From: Mesorhizobium sp.
GTDB taxonomy: Bacteria > Pseudomonadota > Alphaproteobacteria > Rhizobiales > Rhizobiaceae
DNA: 64,000 bases
Assembly: GCF_017306545.1 (NCBI RefSeq)
Contig: NZ_JAFKID010000028.1
Coordinates: 1-64,000 of the forward strand
Direction: 5' to 3'
Shown in pieces: positions 44,815-54,259 of this stretch. Below the pieces are notes generated by a model that ran no database searches, was not told where the DNA came from, and worked only from the letters and a program-made list of their open reading frames with translations. The translations under genes were made by a program, and so were the position numbers. Position 1 is the first letter of the stretch, and each line of letters begins with the position of its first letter.

Positions 44815-46347
44815 TCACGTATCCAGTGGCCGGAACGGGGTCAGCTTGCGCCGCCCCATCTTGCCACCGAACAGCGAGGAATGCGGCGGACCGTAGTCGC
44901 AGCCGTTGCCGAAGGTGAAACCGCAGGAACCCTTCAGCCCGTAGGCGTCCTCCGCCTCCTCGCGGTGGCTGGTGGGGATGACGAAGCGGTCCTCGTAGTT
45001 GGCGATGGCGAGGTAGCGGTGCATGTCCTCAACCTGCGCCTTCGTCAGCCCGGCCTGCTCCAGCACGGCCGCGCCGTCGCCTTCGCCCAATTGCCGCTGG
45101 CGGAAGTAGATGCGCATGGCCAGCATCCGCTCAAGCGCCGAAACGATCGGGGCCTCCGCGCCGGCGGTGAGCAGGTTGGCGAGATAGCGCACCGGGATGC
45201 GCAGCGAGCGCACATCGGGGATGTCGCCGACCGTATCAATCGCGCCAGCATTGGCGTGCGACTGGATCGGCGACAGCGGCGGCACGTACCAGACCATCGG
45301 CAGCGTGCGGTATTCGGGATGGAGCGGGAAGGCGATCTTCCACTCCACCGCCATCTTATAGGCAGGCGAGCGCTTGGCCGCCTCGATCCAGTTGTCGGCG
45401 ATGCCGTCGGCGCGGGCCTGTTCCACCACCGCCGGATCGTTAGGGTCGAGGAACAGCTTCAACTGCGCCTCGTAAAGGTCCTGTTCGTCCTCGACGGACG
45501 CGGCCTTCTCGATGCCGTCGGCGTCGTAGAGAAGCACGCCGAGATAACGGATGCGGCCAACGCAGGTTTCAGAGCACACCGTCGGCTGGCCCGCCTCGAT
45601 GCGCGGATAGCAGAAGATGCACTTCTCCGCTTTTCCCGAGGTCCAGTTGTAATAGATTTTCTTGTAGGGGCAGCCCGACACGCACATGCGCCAACCCCGG
45701 CACTTGTCCTGGTCGATGAGGACGATGCCGTCCTCCTCACGCTTGTAGATCGAGCCGGACGGGCAGGAGGCGACGCAGCTCGGGTTGAGGCAGTGCTCGC
45801 ACAGCCGCGGCAGGTACATCATGAAGGTATTCTCGAACTGCCCGTAAATGTCCTTCTGCACCGCCTCGAAATTGTAGTCCTGGCTGCGCTTGTCGAACTC
45901 GCCGCCGAGAATCTCCTCCCAGTTCGGGCCCCACTCGATCTTCTCCATCGGCCTGCCGGTGACGAGCGACAACGGCCGCGCGACCGGCGCGGTCGGCAGT
46001 TCGGGCGCCTTCTGCAGGTGCTCGTAGTCGAAGGTGAAGGGCTCGTAATAGTCGTCGATCTCGGGCAGGTTCGGATTGGCGAAGATGTTGGCGAGCACGG
46101 CCAGCTTGCCGCCCTGCTTCGGCACGATCTTACCGTTCTTCCTGCGCTTCCAGCCGCCCTTCCAGCGCTCCTGGTTCTCCCAGTCCTTGGGATAACCGAT
46201 GCCGGGCTTGGTCTCGACATTGTTGAACCAGGCGTATTCCATGCCCTGCCGCGAGGTCCACACCTGCTTGCAGGTGACGGAGCAGGTATGGCAGCCGATG
46301 CACTTGTCGAGGTTGAGCACCATCGCGATCTGCGCGCGGATCTTCAT
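44815..46347 (-). CDS. narH: Respiratory nitrate reductase beta subunit NarH
   Basis: A 510-residue iron-sulfur subunit. Four Cys clusters are visible: CIGCHTCSVTCKQVW, CEHCLNPSCVASCP, CRGWRMCVSGCP and CIFCYPRIEAGQPTVCSETC, with the Trp for Cys change in CRGWRMC that gives the [3Fe-4S] cluster. The start overlaps the narG stop (ATGA). The frame upstream of MKIRAQIAMVL is the narG end and is not included. Confidence 0.97.
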   Translation of the reverse strand: MKIRAQIAMVLNLDKCIGCHTCSVTCKQVWTSRQGMEYAWFNNVETKPGIGYPKDWENQERWKGGWKRRKNGKIVPKQGGKLAVLANIFANPNLPEIDDYYEPFTFDYEHLQKAPELPTAPVARPLSLVTGRPMEKIEWGPNWEEILGGEFDKRSQDYNFEAVQKDIYGQFENTFMMYLPRLCEHCLNPSCVASCPSGSIYKREEDGIVLIDQDKCRGWRMCVSGCPYKKIYYNWTSGKAEKCIFCYPRIEAGQPTVCSETCVGRIRYLGVLLYDADGIEKAASVEDEQDLYEAQLKLFLDPNDPAVVEQARADGIADNWIEAAKRSPAYKMAVEWKIAFPLHPEYRTLPMVWYVPPLSPIQSHANAGAIDTVGDIPDVRSLRIPVRYLANLLTAGAEAPIVSALERMLAMRIYFRQRQLGEGDGAAVLEQAGLTKAQVEDMHRYLAIANYEDRFVIPTSHREEAEDAYGLKGSCGFTFGNGCDYGPPHSSLFGGKMGRRKLTPFRPLDT

Positions 46348-49300
46348 GATGCGGCCTCCTCGGCAACCGGATCGACGGGATTGGAATGGTCGAGCCACTC
46401 GACCTTGACGAGCTTGCGCACCACGACGAATTCGTCGCGGTTGGAGCCGACCGTTCCGTAGTAGTTGAAGCCGTAGGAAAGCTGCGCGTAGCCGCCGACC
46501 ATGTGTGTGGGTTTCAGGACCGTGCGGGTCACCGAATTGTGGATGCCGCCGCGCTGGCCGGTGATCTGCGATCCCGGCACGTTCACGATCTTCTCCTGCG
46601 CATGGTACATCATGCACATGCCTTCCTGCACACGCTGGCTGACCACGGCGCGCGCCGCGATCGCGCCGTTCAGGTTGAAGAGCTCGATCCAGTCGTTGTC
46701 GATGATGCCGGCCTTCTTCGCATCCGTCTCCGATATCCAGACGATCGGCCCGCCGCGCGAGAGCGTCAGCATGATGAGGTTGTCAGTATAGGTGGAGTGG
46801 ATGCCCCATTTCTGGTGCGGGGTGATGAAGTTGAGGATGATCTCGGTTTCGCCGTTCGCCTTCTTGCCGAGCATGGCGGCGGCCGTGCGCGTGTCGATCG
46901 GCGGCCGATAGACGGCAAAGCTCTCGCCGAAGTCGCGGAACCAGCGGTGGTCCTGGTAGAACTGCTGGCGGCCGCTGATCGTGCGCCAGGGAATCAGCTC
47001 GTTCACGTTGGTGTAGCCGGCCGTGTAAGAGACGTGCTCGCTCTCGATGCCTGACCATGTCGGCGAAGAAATGATCTTGCGCGGCTGTGCCTGGATATCC
47101 CGGAACCGGATTTTCTCGTCCTCACGCGTCTCGGCGAGATGCGCGTGGTCGCGCCCGGTGATTTTCCCCAGCGCTTCCCAGGCCTTCACCGCCACTTCGC
47201 CGTTCGTTTCCGGCGCGAGGTACATAATGGTTTCCGCAGCATCGATGTCGGTGTCGATGCGCGGCCGCCCGTCCGTCGGGCCACCGTCATTCACGCGGTG
47301 GTTCAGTGCGCCGAGTCCTTTCACCTCGGCCTCGGTGTTCCACGCTATGCCCTTGCCGCCATTGCCGAGCTTGTCGGCAAGCGGTCCAAGCGCAGTGTAG
47401 CGGCGGTACGTGTTTGGATAGTCTCGCTCGACGACCGCGATCTGCGGCGCGGTGACGCCTGGCACGAGATCGCATTCGCCTTTCTTCCAATCCTGCACCT
47501 CGAAGGGCTGGGCGATCTCGGCCGGAGTGTCGTGCTGGATCGGGGTGAGCACCACGTCGCGCTCGACGCCGAGATGGCCCTCGGCCAGTTCGGAGAAGCG
47601 TTTGGCGATGGCCTTGTAGGTTTCCCAGTCGCTTTTCGCCTCCCATACCGGGTCCACCGCCGCCGACAGCGGATGGATGAAGGGATGCATGTCGGAGGTG
47701 TTGAGGTCGTTCTTCTCGTACCAGGTGGCGGTCGGCAGCACGATGTCGGAATAGAGGCAGCTCGTCGACATGCGGAAGTCGAGCGTGACGACGAGGTCGA
47801 GCTTGCCTTCAGGCGCCGGGTCGCGCCACTCGACCTCGGTCGGCTTCTCGCGCCCTTCCTCGCCCAAATCCTTCCCTTGCAAGCCGTGCCGCGTGCCGAG
47901 AAAATGGCGCAGGAAATATTCGTGTCCCTTGCCCGACGAGCCGAACAGGTTCGAGCGCCAGATGAACAGGTTGCGCGGGAAGTTGACCGGATTATCCGGG
48001 TCCTCGCAAGCCATGGCGAGCTTGCGCGATTTGAGGCCGGCGACGACATGGTCCCTGACCTCGGCGCCCGCCTTGTCGGCATCCCCCGCCAGCGTCAACG
48101 GGTTGACGTTGAGCTGCGGTGCCGAGGGCAGCCAGCCCATGCGCTCGGCCCGGACGTTGAGGTCGATCATCGAGCCGCGATAGGGCGCGGGATCCGCGAG
48201 CGGCGACAGGAGTTCCGAGACGTCCAGCTTCTCGTAGCGCCATTGGTCGGAGTGGGCGTAGAAGAAGGAGGTTCCGCACATATGGCGCGGCGGCCGAACC
48301 CAGTCGAGCGCAAAGGCGAGCATCGTCCAACCGGTTTGTGGCCTGAGCTTCTCCTGCCCGACATAATGCGCCCAGCCGCCACCGGACACGCCGACCGTGC
48401 CGCATAGCATCAGCATATTGATGATCGAGCGGTAGCCCATGTCCTGGTGGTACCAGTGGTTCATGCCTGCCCCGATGATGACCATCGAGCGGCCTTTGGT
48501 CTTTTCGGCGTTCTTCGCGAAGCCGCGCGCGACCTCTATCGCATGGGCGGCCGAAACGCCGGTGATCTTCTCCTGCCAGGCGGGTGTGTAGGGCACGTTG
48601 TCATCAAAACCCTTGGCGCAATCGCCGCCGAGGCCGCGGTCGAGCCCGTAGTTGGCGCACAAAAGGTCGAAGACGGTGGCGACGTAGCTCTCGCCGTCCG
48701 CCAGCTTGACGCGCCGCACCGGCACGTTGCGCTGAAGCACGTCGCCGCCCTGGTCGTTGCCGACAAAGTGCGGGTGCGGCATGCCGCCGAAATACGGAAA
48801 TGCCACCGGCAGCACGTCGTCTCGCCGGTCGATCAGGCTGAGACCGAGACGCACGTCAGTGCCCGTCTCGCCGTCCTTCTCTTCCAGATTCCAGCGGCCC
48901 TTAGGTTCGCCGTCCGCCGGCCAGCGATAACCCATCGATCCCTGCGGCACGACGAGGTCGCCGCTCTCCTCCGCCACAGCCACTGTCTTCCACGCGGCCC
49001 GGTCCGATTTCGGCGCCTTGCCGCGCGACTTCTTCTCGCCGGCAAGGTCGCTCTGGCGAACGTAGCGGTCAGGTATGAAACGGTCGCCGTCTTTCCTCAG
49101 CCGAACCAGCATCGGCAAGTCGGTCAGACGGCGGCAGTAGTCCTCGAAATAGGGCGTCTTGCGGTCGAGGAAGAATTCCTTGAGCACGACGTGGCCCATG
49201 GCCATGGCAAGTGCGGCGTCCGTGCCCTGCTTGGGGTGCAGCCACAGATCCGAAAGCTTCGCCACCTCGGAATAGTCGGGCGTGACGGCCACGACATTGG

Positions 49301-50123
49301 TGCCGTTGTAGCGCGCCTCGACGAAGAAATGCGCGTCGGGCGTGCGCGTCTGCGGCACGTTCGAGCCCCAGGCGATGATGTAGCCGGAATTATACCAGTC
49401 GGCCGATTCCGGCACGTCGGTCTGCTCGCCCCAGGTCTGCGGCGAGGACGGCGGCAGGTCGCAATACCAGTCGTAGAAGGAAAGAAGCGTGCCTCCGATG
49501 AGGCTCAGATAGCGCGCGCCGGAAGCGTATGACACCATCGACATGGCTGGGATCGGCGAGAAGCCGACGACACGGTCCGGACCGAATGTCTTCACCGTGT
49601 GCACGTTGGCGGCGGCGATGATCTCGGTCGCTTCGGCCCAGGTCGAGCGCACGAAGCCGCCACGCCCGCGGATCGCCTTGTAGGCTTTCGCCGTCTTCTC
49701 GTCGGCGGTGATGGCGGCCCACGCTTCGACGGGTCCAAGCGTCTTGCGCGCCTCGCGCCACGCCTTGACCAGGCGCCCGCGCACCATCGGATACTTGATA
49801 CGGCTGGCGCTGTAGAGATACCAGCTATAGGACGCGCCGCGCGAGCAGCCGCGCGGCTCGTGGTTGGGCATACCCGGCCGCGTGCGCGGATAGTCCGTCT
49901 GCTGCGTTTCCCAGGTGACGACGCCGCTCTTGACGTAGATCTTCCACGAACAGGAGCCGGTGCAGTTCACGCCATGGGTGGAGCGCACGATCTTGTCGTG
50001 CTGCCAGCGTTGCCGGTAGCCCTCCTCCCATAGCCGATCCTCGTCGCGCAACTCGCCATGGCCGTCGGCAAAGGGTTCGCGTCGCCGGGAAAGGTAGGTC
50101 AGGCGTTCGAGGAAGTGGCTCAT
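46344..50123 (-). CDS. narG: Respiratory nitrate reductase alpha subunit NarG
   Basis: A 1259-residue cytosol-facing Mo-bis-MGD enzyme. The [4Fe-4S] ligands His50, Cys54, Cys58 and Cys93 (HGVNCTGSC; RGCSRG) and the Mo ligand Asp222 (YCDLPP) are at the same positions as in E. coli NarG. The length is normal for the family (1247 in E. coli). It follows narK by 24 bases in one transcript. Confidence 0.97.
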   Translation of the reverse strand: MSHFLERLTYLSRRREPFADGHGELRDEDRLWEEGYRQRWQHDKIVRSTHGVNCTGSCSWKIYVKSGVVTWETQQTDYPRTRPGMPNHEPRGCSRGASYSWYLYSASRIKYPMVRGRLVKAWREARKTLGPVEAWAAITADEKTAKAYKAIRGRGGFVRSTWAEATEIIAAANVHTVKTFGPDRVVGFSPIPAMSMVSYASGARYLSLIGGTLLSFYDWYCDLPPSSPQTWGEQTDVPESADWYNSGYIIAWGSNVPQTRTPDAHFFVEARYNGTNVVAVTPDYSEVAKLSDLWLHPKQGTDAALAMAMGHVVLKEFFLDRKTPYFEDYCRRLTDLPMLVRLRKDGDRFIPDRYVRQSDLAGEKKSRGKAPKSDRAAWKTVAVAEESGDLVVPQGSMGYRWPADGEPKGRWNLEEKDGETGTDVRLGLSLIDRRDDVLPVAFPYFGGMPHPHFVGNDQGGDVLQRNVPVRRVKLADGESYVATVFDLLCANYGLDRGLGGDCAKGFDDNVPYTPAWQEKITGVSAAHAIEVARGFAKNAEKTKGRSMVIIGAGMNHWYHQDMGYRSIINMLMLCGTVGVSGGGWAHYVGQEKLRPQTGWTMLAFALDWVRPPRHMCGTSFFYAHSDQWRYEKLDVSELLSPLADPAPYRGSMIDLNVRAERMGWLPSAPQLNVNPLTLAGDADKAGAEVRDHVVAGLKSRKLAMACEDPDNPVNFPRNLFIWRSNLFGSSGKGHEYFLRHFLGTRHGLQGKDLGEEGREKPTEVEWRDPAPEGKLDLVVTLDFRMSTSCLYSDIVLPTATWYEKNDLNTSDMHPFIHPLSAAVDPVWEAKSDWETYKAIAKRFSELAEGHLGVERDVVLTPIQHDTPAEIAQPFEVQDWKKGECDLVPGVTAPQIAVVERDYPNTYRRYTALGPLADKLGNGGKGIAWNTEAEVKGLGALNHRVNDGGPTDGRPRIDTDIDAAETIMYLAPETNGEVAVKAWEALGKITGRDHAHLAETREDEKIRFRDIQAQPRKIISSPTWSGIESEHVSYTAGYTNVNELIPWRTISGRQQFYQDHRWFRDFGESFAVYRPPIDTRTAAAMLGKKANGETEIILNFITPHQKWGIHSTYTDNLIMLTLSRGGPIVWISETDAKKAGIIDNDWIELFNLNGAIAARAVVSQRVQEGMCMMYHAQEKIVNVPGSQITGQRGGIHNSVTRTVLKPTHMVGGYAQLSYGFNYYGTVGSNRDEFVVVRKLVKVEWLDHSNPVDPVAEEAAS

Positions 50124-50147
50124 CTGGCTATTCCTTTCCCATGCGTA

Positions 50148-51416
50148 TCAGGCTTGCGAGGCTGTCGGCGGTGCCGCCTCCCCGCCTATGACGGTCTCAC
50201 CCATCACCGGGGCGCGTCGCACCTCGGTCAGGTAGTTCAGGATGAGCGACACCCAGACGATGCCATAGAGCAGCATGAAGCAGCTCGAATTGACGCCCAG
50301 CCGGTCGAGGATGGCGCCGAACATGATCGGCAGCAAGAAACCGCCGAGGCCGCCAGCCATGCCGACAATGCCGGACACTGCGCCCATGTTTTCGGGAAAG
50401 TCGTCGCCGATGTATTTGAAGGTCGAGGCCATGCCGCAGGCAAACGCGATGCCGAGCACGAACAGGAGCACGGTGAAAAACCAAGCCGGCAGCGCAATAC
50501 CGAAGCTGGCCGGGCCGTTGACCGTATGGATGGTCAGTTCCGTCTTCGGGTAGGACAGCAGGAACAGGCAAATCCAGGCGATCCACAGCACCCACCAGGT
50601 GACGTTATGTGCACCGAAACGGTCGGATAGCCAGCCACCGAAGGCGCGGAAAACACCAGCCGGCAGCGCGAAAGCGACCGCGAGAAGCGAGGCCTGCGCG
50701 ATGGAAAGCCCATATTCGGACTTGAAATATTGCGGCATCCAGATCGACAGCGCCGTGAAGCCGCCGAAGACGATGGAGTAGTACTGGCAATATTTCCACA
50801 CCCGCGGATCGCGCAGGACCGCGAGTTGCGAGAGCATCGACGGCGAGGTCGCCGCCCGCGCCGGATCGGGCGCGGAGAATATCCAGAAGGTCGCGGCGGT
50901 GATCACAAGCGCGACGGCATAGACCTTTGGTACCGTCTGCCAGCCGTAGGCGCCGATCAGCCATGGTGCCACGAACATGTTGAGTGCCGCGCCCACCGTA
51001 CCGGCACCGAAGAAGCCCATGGCAAAACCGCGCTTCTCCTTCGGAAAGAAACGCGCCACATACGGCGTACCGACCGAGAAGGACGCGCCGACCAGCCCGA
51101 GCGCCAGCCCAAGCAGGATGAAATGCCATAGCGTCGTGGCATATGACGAAATCCACACCGGCACGGCGCAGCATAGAAGCAGTGCCAACATCAGGCGGCG
51201 TCCGCCGAGGCGGTCGGTCCAGATACCCAAGGGAAGTCGGAACAGTGCGCCGGTCAAGACGGGCGTTGCGGTGAGAAGGCCGAATTCCATCGAGCTCAGT
51301 CCAAGCTGCTCGCGGATCGGGATGCCGGTGACGCCGAACATCATCCACACGGCGAAGCAGATGGTGAACGCCCAGGTGGTGGCGAGCAGAACGATGAAGC
51401 TTCGCACTCCCGACAT
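50148..51416 (-). CDS. narK: Nitrate/nitrite transporter NarK
   Basis: A 422-residue major facilitator protein with 12 helices. Nitrate-porter signatures are present: MMFGVTGIPIREQLGLSSMEF (split), PLGIWTDRLGGRRLM, PYVARFFPKEKRGFAMGFFGAG and AVSGIVGMAGGLGGFLLP (nitrate signature AGLGG-type). The ATG at 51416 excludes an upstream frame that runs through the operator. It is a single NarK rather than a NarK1-NarK2 fusion; a H+/nitrate symport or nitrate/nitrite exchange mode cannot be decided. Confidence 0.93.
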   Translation of the reverse strand: MSGVRSFIVLLATTWAFTICFAVWMMFGVTGIPIREQLGLSSMEFGLLTATPVLTGALFRLPLGIWTDRLGGRRLMLALLLCCAVPVWISSYATTLWHFILLGLALGLVGASFSVGTPYVARFFPKEKRGFAMGFFGAGTVGAALNMFVAPWLIGAYGWQTVPKVYAVALVITAATFWIFSAPDPARAATSPSMLSQLAVLRDPRVWKYCQYYSIVFGGFTALSIWMPQYFKSEYGLSIAQASLLAVAFALPAGVFRAFGGWLSDRFGAHNVTWWVLWIAWICLFLLSYPKTELTIHTVNGPASFGIALPAWFFTVLLFVLGIAFACGMASTFKYIGDDFPENMGAVSGIVGMAGGLGGFLLPIMFGAILDRLGVNSSCFMLLYGIVWVSLILNYLTEVRRAPVMGETVIGGEAAPPTASQA

Positions 51417-51536
51417 CACACCCCTGCAGCAGCCAGTGGACCGTAATGGTGAGCTGTCGGCTGAATCCACGACAGTGGATGACCGACTTGGAGACCACTC
51501 TATCGGGAAGCGATATGCAATGACAAGTTTGGTTTC

Positions 51537-51552
51537 TTTGCGTTTTCGCAAA
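51537..51552. promoter_or_regulatory. NnrR-type box before narK
   Basis: TTTGCGTTTTCGCAAA, a fully symmetric TTTGCG/CGCAAA pair. It lies 120 bases before narK and 181 before the divergent DUF6455 gene at 51734. Confidence 0.74.
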
Positions 51553-51733
51553 CGCTATTCACACGGATGCTTGAAGCGCCTTCCCATCTCGCTTTTCTGT
51601 TCGGAACGTTGCGGCGCGCCGATGTGTCTTGGCATCCGAGGTACCGCAGCGTCAGGCGAGCAAGGCATCATTTAGGCGTATCCGGCATACAGGTCATGCG
51701 GTTTCCGCCAAACCGGGAGCAAGGGAGGTTGAA

Positions 51734-52186
51734 TTGGCAGGGGAACTCATCAGCAAAGTTCGCAGCATATGGAATGACGTCGCCGCATATACGCGGGACC
51801 GACGCAGGTGCGCGCAGATCAGGCGCGACCTCGAGTCGCTCGGACCTGACGAACATCGCCGCATACTCGATGAATATGACATGACGCCGGAGGAATTCGA
51901 GAAGGCCCTGCGTATCCCGTTCGCCTCAGAAGACATGTCGTCCTGGGCGCTGCGCTCGGTAGGCGTGGACCCGCAACTTTTCCACCGTCGGCATGGTGTC
52001 CGCAGCCGCGTCATGCGACGCACGTGCACGCTGTGCCAAGCCAAGGCGCAATGCCGTCAGGACCTGCTGGCAGGCAGCTTTGAGCGAAACCATCGGGACT
52101 ATTGTCCAAACAGGCAACATTTCGCAGTTCTGCTTGCTAGGCGGGCATATCCGTCAACAAAGTCCGTACAGAACCATATGGGTTGA
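51734..52186 (+). CDS. DUF6455 family protein beside narK
   Basis: A 150-residue protein. The N-terminal half is helical and charged (VRSIWNDVAAYTRDRRRCAQI; EEFEKALRIPFASEDMSSW), and the C-terminal part has RTCTLCQAKAQCRQDLLAG and RDYCPNRQHFAVLLA, the DUF6455 Cys pattern seen also at 22340. The start is inferred as TTG at 51734, because GGGAGG lies five bases upstream; longer frames lack this site. It is divergent from narK, with the NnrR box between. Function unknown. Confidence 0.72.
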   Translation: MAGELISKVRSIWNDVAAYTRDRRRCAQIRRDLESLGPDEHRRILDEYDMTPEEFEKALRIPFASEDMSSWALRSVGVDPQLFHRRHGVRSRVMRRTCTLCQAKAQCRQDLLAGSFERNHRDYCPNRQHFAVLLARRAYPSTKSVQNHMG

Positions 52187-53078
52187 AAGCAGACGCAGCT
52201 CCGCCAATCTACACCATCGCCCCGCCAATGAATGACAGGTATCCTCGATATAGTCGTCTGAATCTATATTGCGCAGCGAGCGCGATATCCGAACTGAGAA
52301 CGCGAATATAGGTTTATATTTCATCCAAAAATTGTCTTTTCAGTCTGGTCTCCAGCGGCCAGGCAAAGTTTGCCCAAAGTTTCCTCCGGCTTTGTCCGCG
52401 ACCATGTGGGTTGCAGATTGGGCGCTTGACGTCTTCGTCGGATCTGGGCACAGAAGTGATGCACAAATTTTGGCGAGGCCACCCCGGCAGGCTGAATTTC
52501 GCAGCAGGATCAATGATCTAGCTGGGAGGTAGTGTTTTACTGGCTGCGAATCCAGGTTCCCCAGCCAGCTTGTTGTTTCTTTTCAATGACTTAGCGTGAA
52601 TTTGCCCTTGCTGGAAATCCCCCCACTGGGCTGCCGCGAGATATACCGGAGCTTAAAGACCTCTGTGCCACGACAAACACGGCAGCGTGCTCCTTCTGTT
52701 TCTGGCATCCGAGAGGCTGTTTGCTTTGGCTGCATATGACGAGATAACGGACGAGGACATGCGGGCTGCTGCGCGGCTATCTATATATCGGCCGTCTGAC
52801 GCCCGGCAGTAGCCAACGGCGCTTGCGGTGGACAAGTTCCTGCAAGCGGGCACTTCGGAGACATCCACCGGTCTCTAAACTTGCGGCTCTATTCCAAGGC
52901 GCTCCCCAAGGCCGTTGTTCCGGTTCGGGCGCCGAATCGGACGGAAATCGATACTCGCTTTGCTCGCGACGAGATCATCTGCTCGACCTCGACAATAGCG
53001 GTGGATTTCTGCCCGACCGCTTCTGGGGCGCGAAGTTGGTTTCCCTCGCCGCCTCGAGTTTTTCCTGCTCGGCGCCTG
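52187..53078. other. Gene-poor stretch with possible gene remnants
   Basis: I see no intact gene in these about 890 bases. Around 52622-52812 there is an interrupted frame: LPRDIPELKDLC in one frame and, one base shifted, HDKHGSVLLLFLASE, then YDEITDEDMRAAARLS and a stop, which reads like a protein fragment with a frameshift. Near 52530-52570 the text GCGAATCCAGG plus TTCCCCAGCCA resembles a tRNA 3' end without the rest of a tRNA. AT content is higher than in the flanks. I read this as an old insertion or deletion scar. Confidence 0.4.
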
Positions 53079-54079
53079 TCAGGCGGCGTTGGTTGTCGAT
53101 ATGGTGGCCTGGCGCCGTTTGAGATGTCTGCCACTACGGCCCGCCGCGGGTGCGGCGGAGCGGTTGTCGGCCAGCTCCTTTTCCGAAAACAACCAGTCGA
53201 TGAATACCTGCACGATGGGGACGGTCCTCATCTCGTTGCGGCACACGACATAAAAATCGTCAACCGCCGGCACCGACAGGCCGAACGGCGCGACGAGTTG
53301 GCCCCTGGCCAGCAATTCGCTGGCGGTCACCGTATCGCCCAGCGCGACACCGTGGCCGTGGGTGGCGGCCTCGATCGACAGCCGCGCATCGACCATATAG
53401 TGGCGTTTGCCGCGTTCGAGGTCGAGCGCGTCGGCGGCCGCCAGCCAGGTGCGCCATTCGCGCCCGTCGTCGCCATGCAGCAGCGTGTGGTCGGCAAGGT
53501 CGCGCACGCTGCGGATCGGGCGGTTGTTGATCAGCGTCGGGCTGACCACGGGAAACAGTTCGAGGCTCGACCATTTGCGCACGAAGCAGTCGGCCCAGCT
53601 GCCGTCGCCGTAATGCAGGCACAGGTCGATGTCAGGCGAGCGGATGTCCTGCGCGTCGTTGGAACCGATCAGGGTCAACCTGATGTCAGGGTACCGCGCG
53701 GTGAAGCTGCCGAGCCTGGGGATCATCCATAGCGACAGCAGCGCCGGCACGCACGAGACCGAAAGCGCGCCCGTGCTGGCCGGGCGTGTCAGCCGCTGGG
53801 TGGCCGCGGCAATGCCGTCGAAGGCATCAGATACGGCCGGCAGCAACTCGGCCCCGTGCGGCGTGAGCTTCAGTCGCCGGCCCCGTGCGGCGTGAGCTTC
53901 AGTCGCCGGCCCGCGCGCTCGAACAGCTTTACGCCAAGCGCGCCCTCCAGCGCCCTGACCTGATGGCTGATCGCGCAGTGGGTGACGTTCAGTTCCGCAG
54001 CCGCCTTGGTCAGCGAGGCATGGCGCGCCGTCGCCTCGAAGGCGCGCAGCGGATTGAGCGGCGGCAATCGCTTGGACAT
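53079..54079 (-). pseudogene. LysR-family regulator broken by a 29-bp duplication
   Basis: An N-terminal helix-turn-helix (PPLNPLRAFEATARHASLTKAA, split; ISHQVRALEGALGVKLFERAG) is followed by a LysR substrate-binding domain (LSVSCVPALLSLW; DIRLTLIGSN; RSPDIDLCLHYGDG) in another reading frame. The frame changes within two tandem 29-base copies (53852-53880 and 53881-53909); removing one copy restores KLTPHGAELLPAVSDAF. The gene resembles GcvA-type regulators. ATG at 54079 has GAGG before it. It is divergent from the agmatinase-family gene it presumably controlled. Confidence 0.85.
53852..53909. repeat. 29-bp tandem duplication
   Basis: Two identical adjacent 29-base copies beginning CCCCGTGCGGCGTGAGC. 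The length is not a multiple of three and shifts the LysR frame. It is either a recent mutation or an assembly artefact. Confidence 0.95.
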
Positions 54080-54259
54080 GTCCCTCACCTACTGTGAGTT
54101 TTCCTCACATTGTCGCCTATAACAATATCAATTGATTTTCCACTCGGCGTCTTCGACAATTCTTCGAGGCATTCAGGATAAGACAGGATTTGAAGCGGGA
54201 GGAGCCCTTCGTGCGCCGGCATTCCGGCGCGGGGTCGTCCCGCGTGAGGAGGCACGACA

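Noticed and set aside
52355..52385. GGCAAAGTTTGCCC inverted repeat as another regulatory box
   Set aside because: Arms have no N8 spacing and it lies in a region without an adjacent gene.
54213..54243. Possible mini-ykkC (guanidine-II) riboswitch before the agmatinase-family gene
   Set aside because: There are two adjacent GC-rich hairpins, but the plus-strand loops are CATT and GTCGT, not the ACGR needed. ACGA appears only on the minus strand and in one hairpin.
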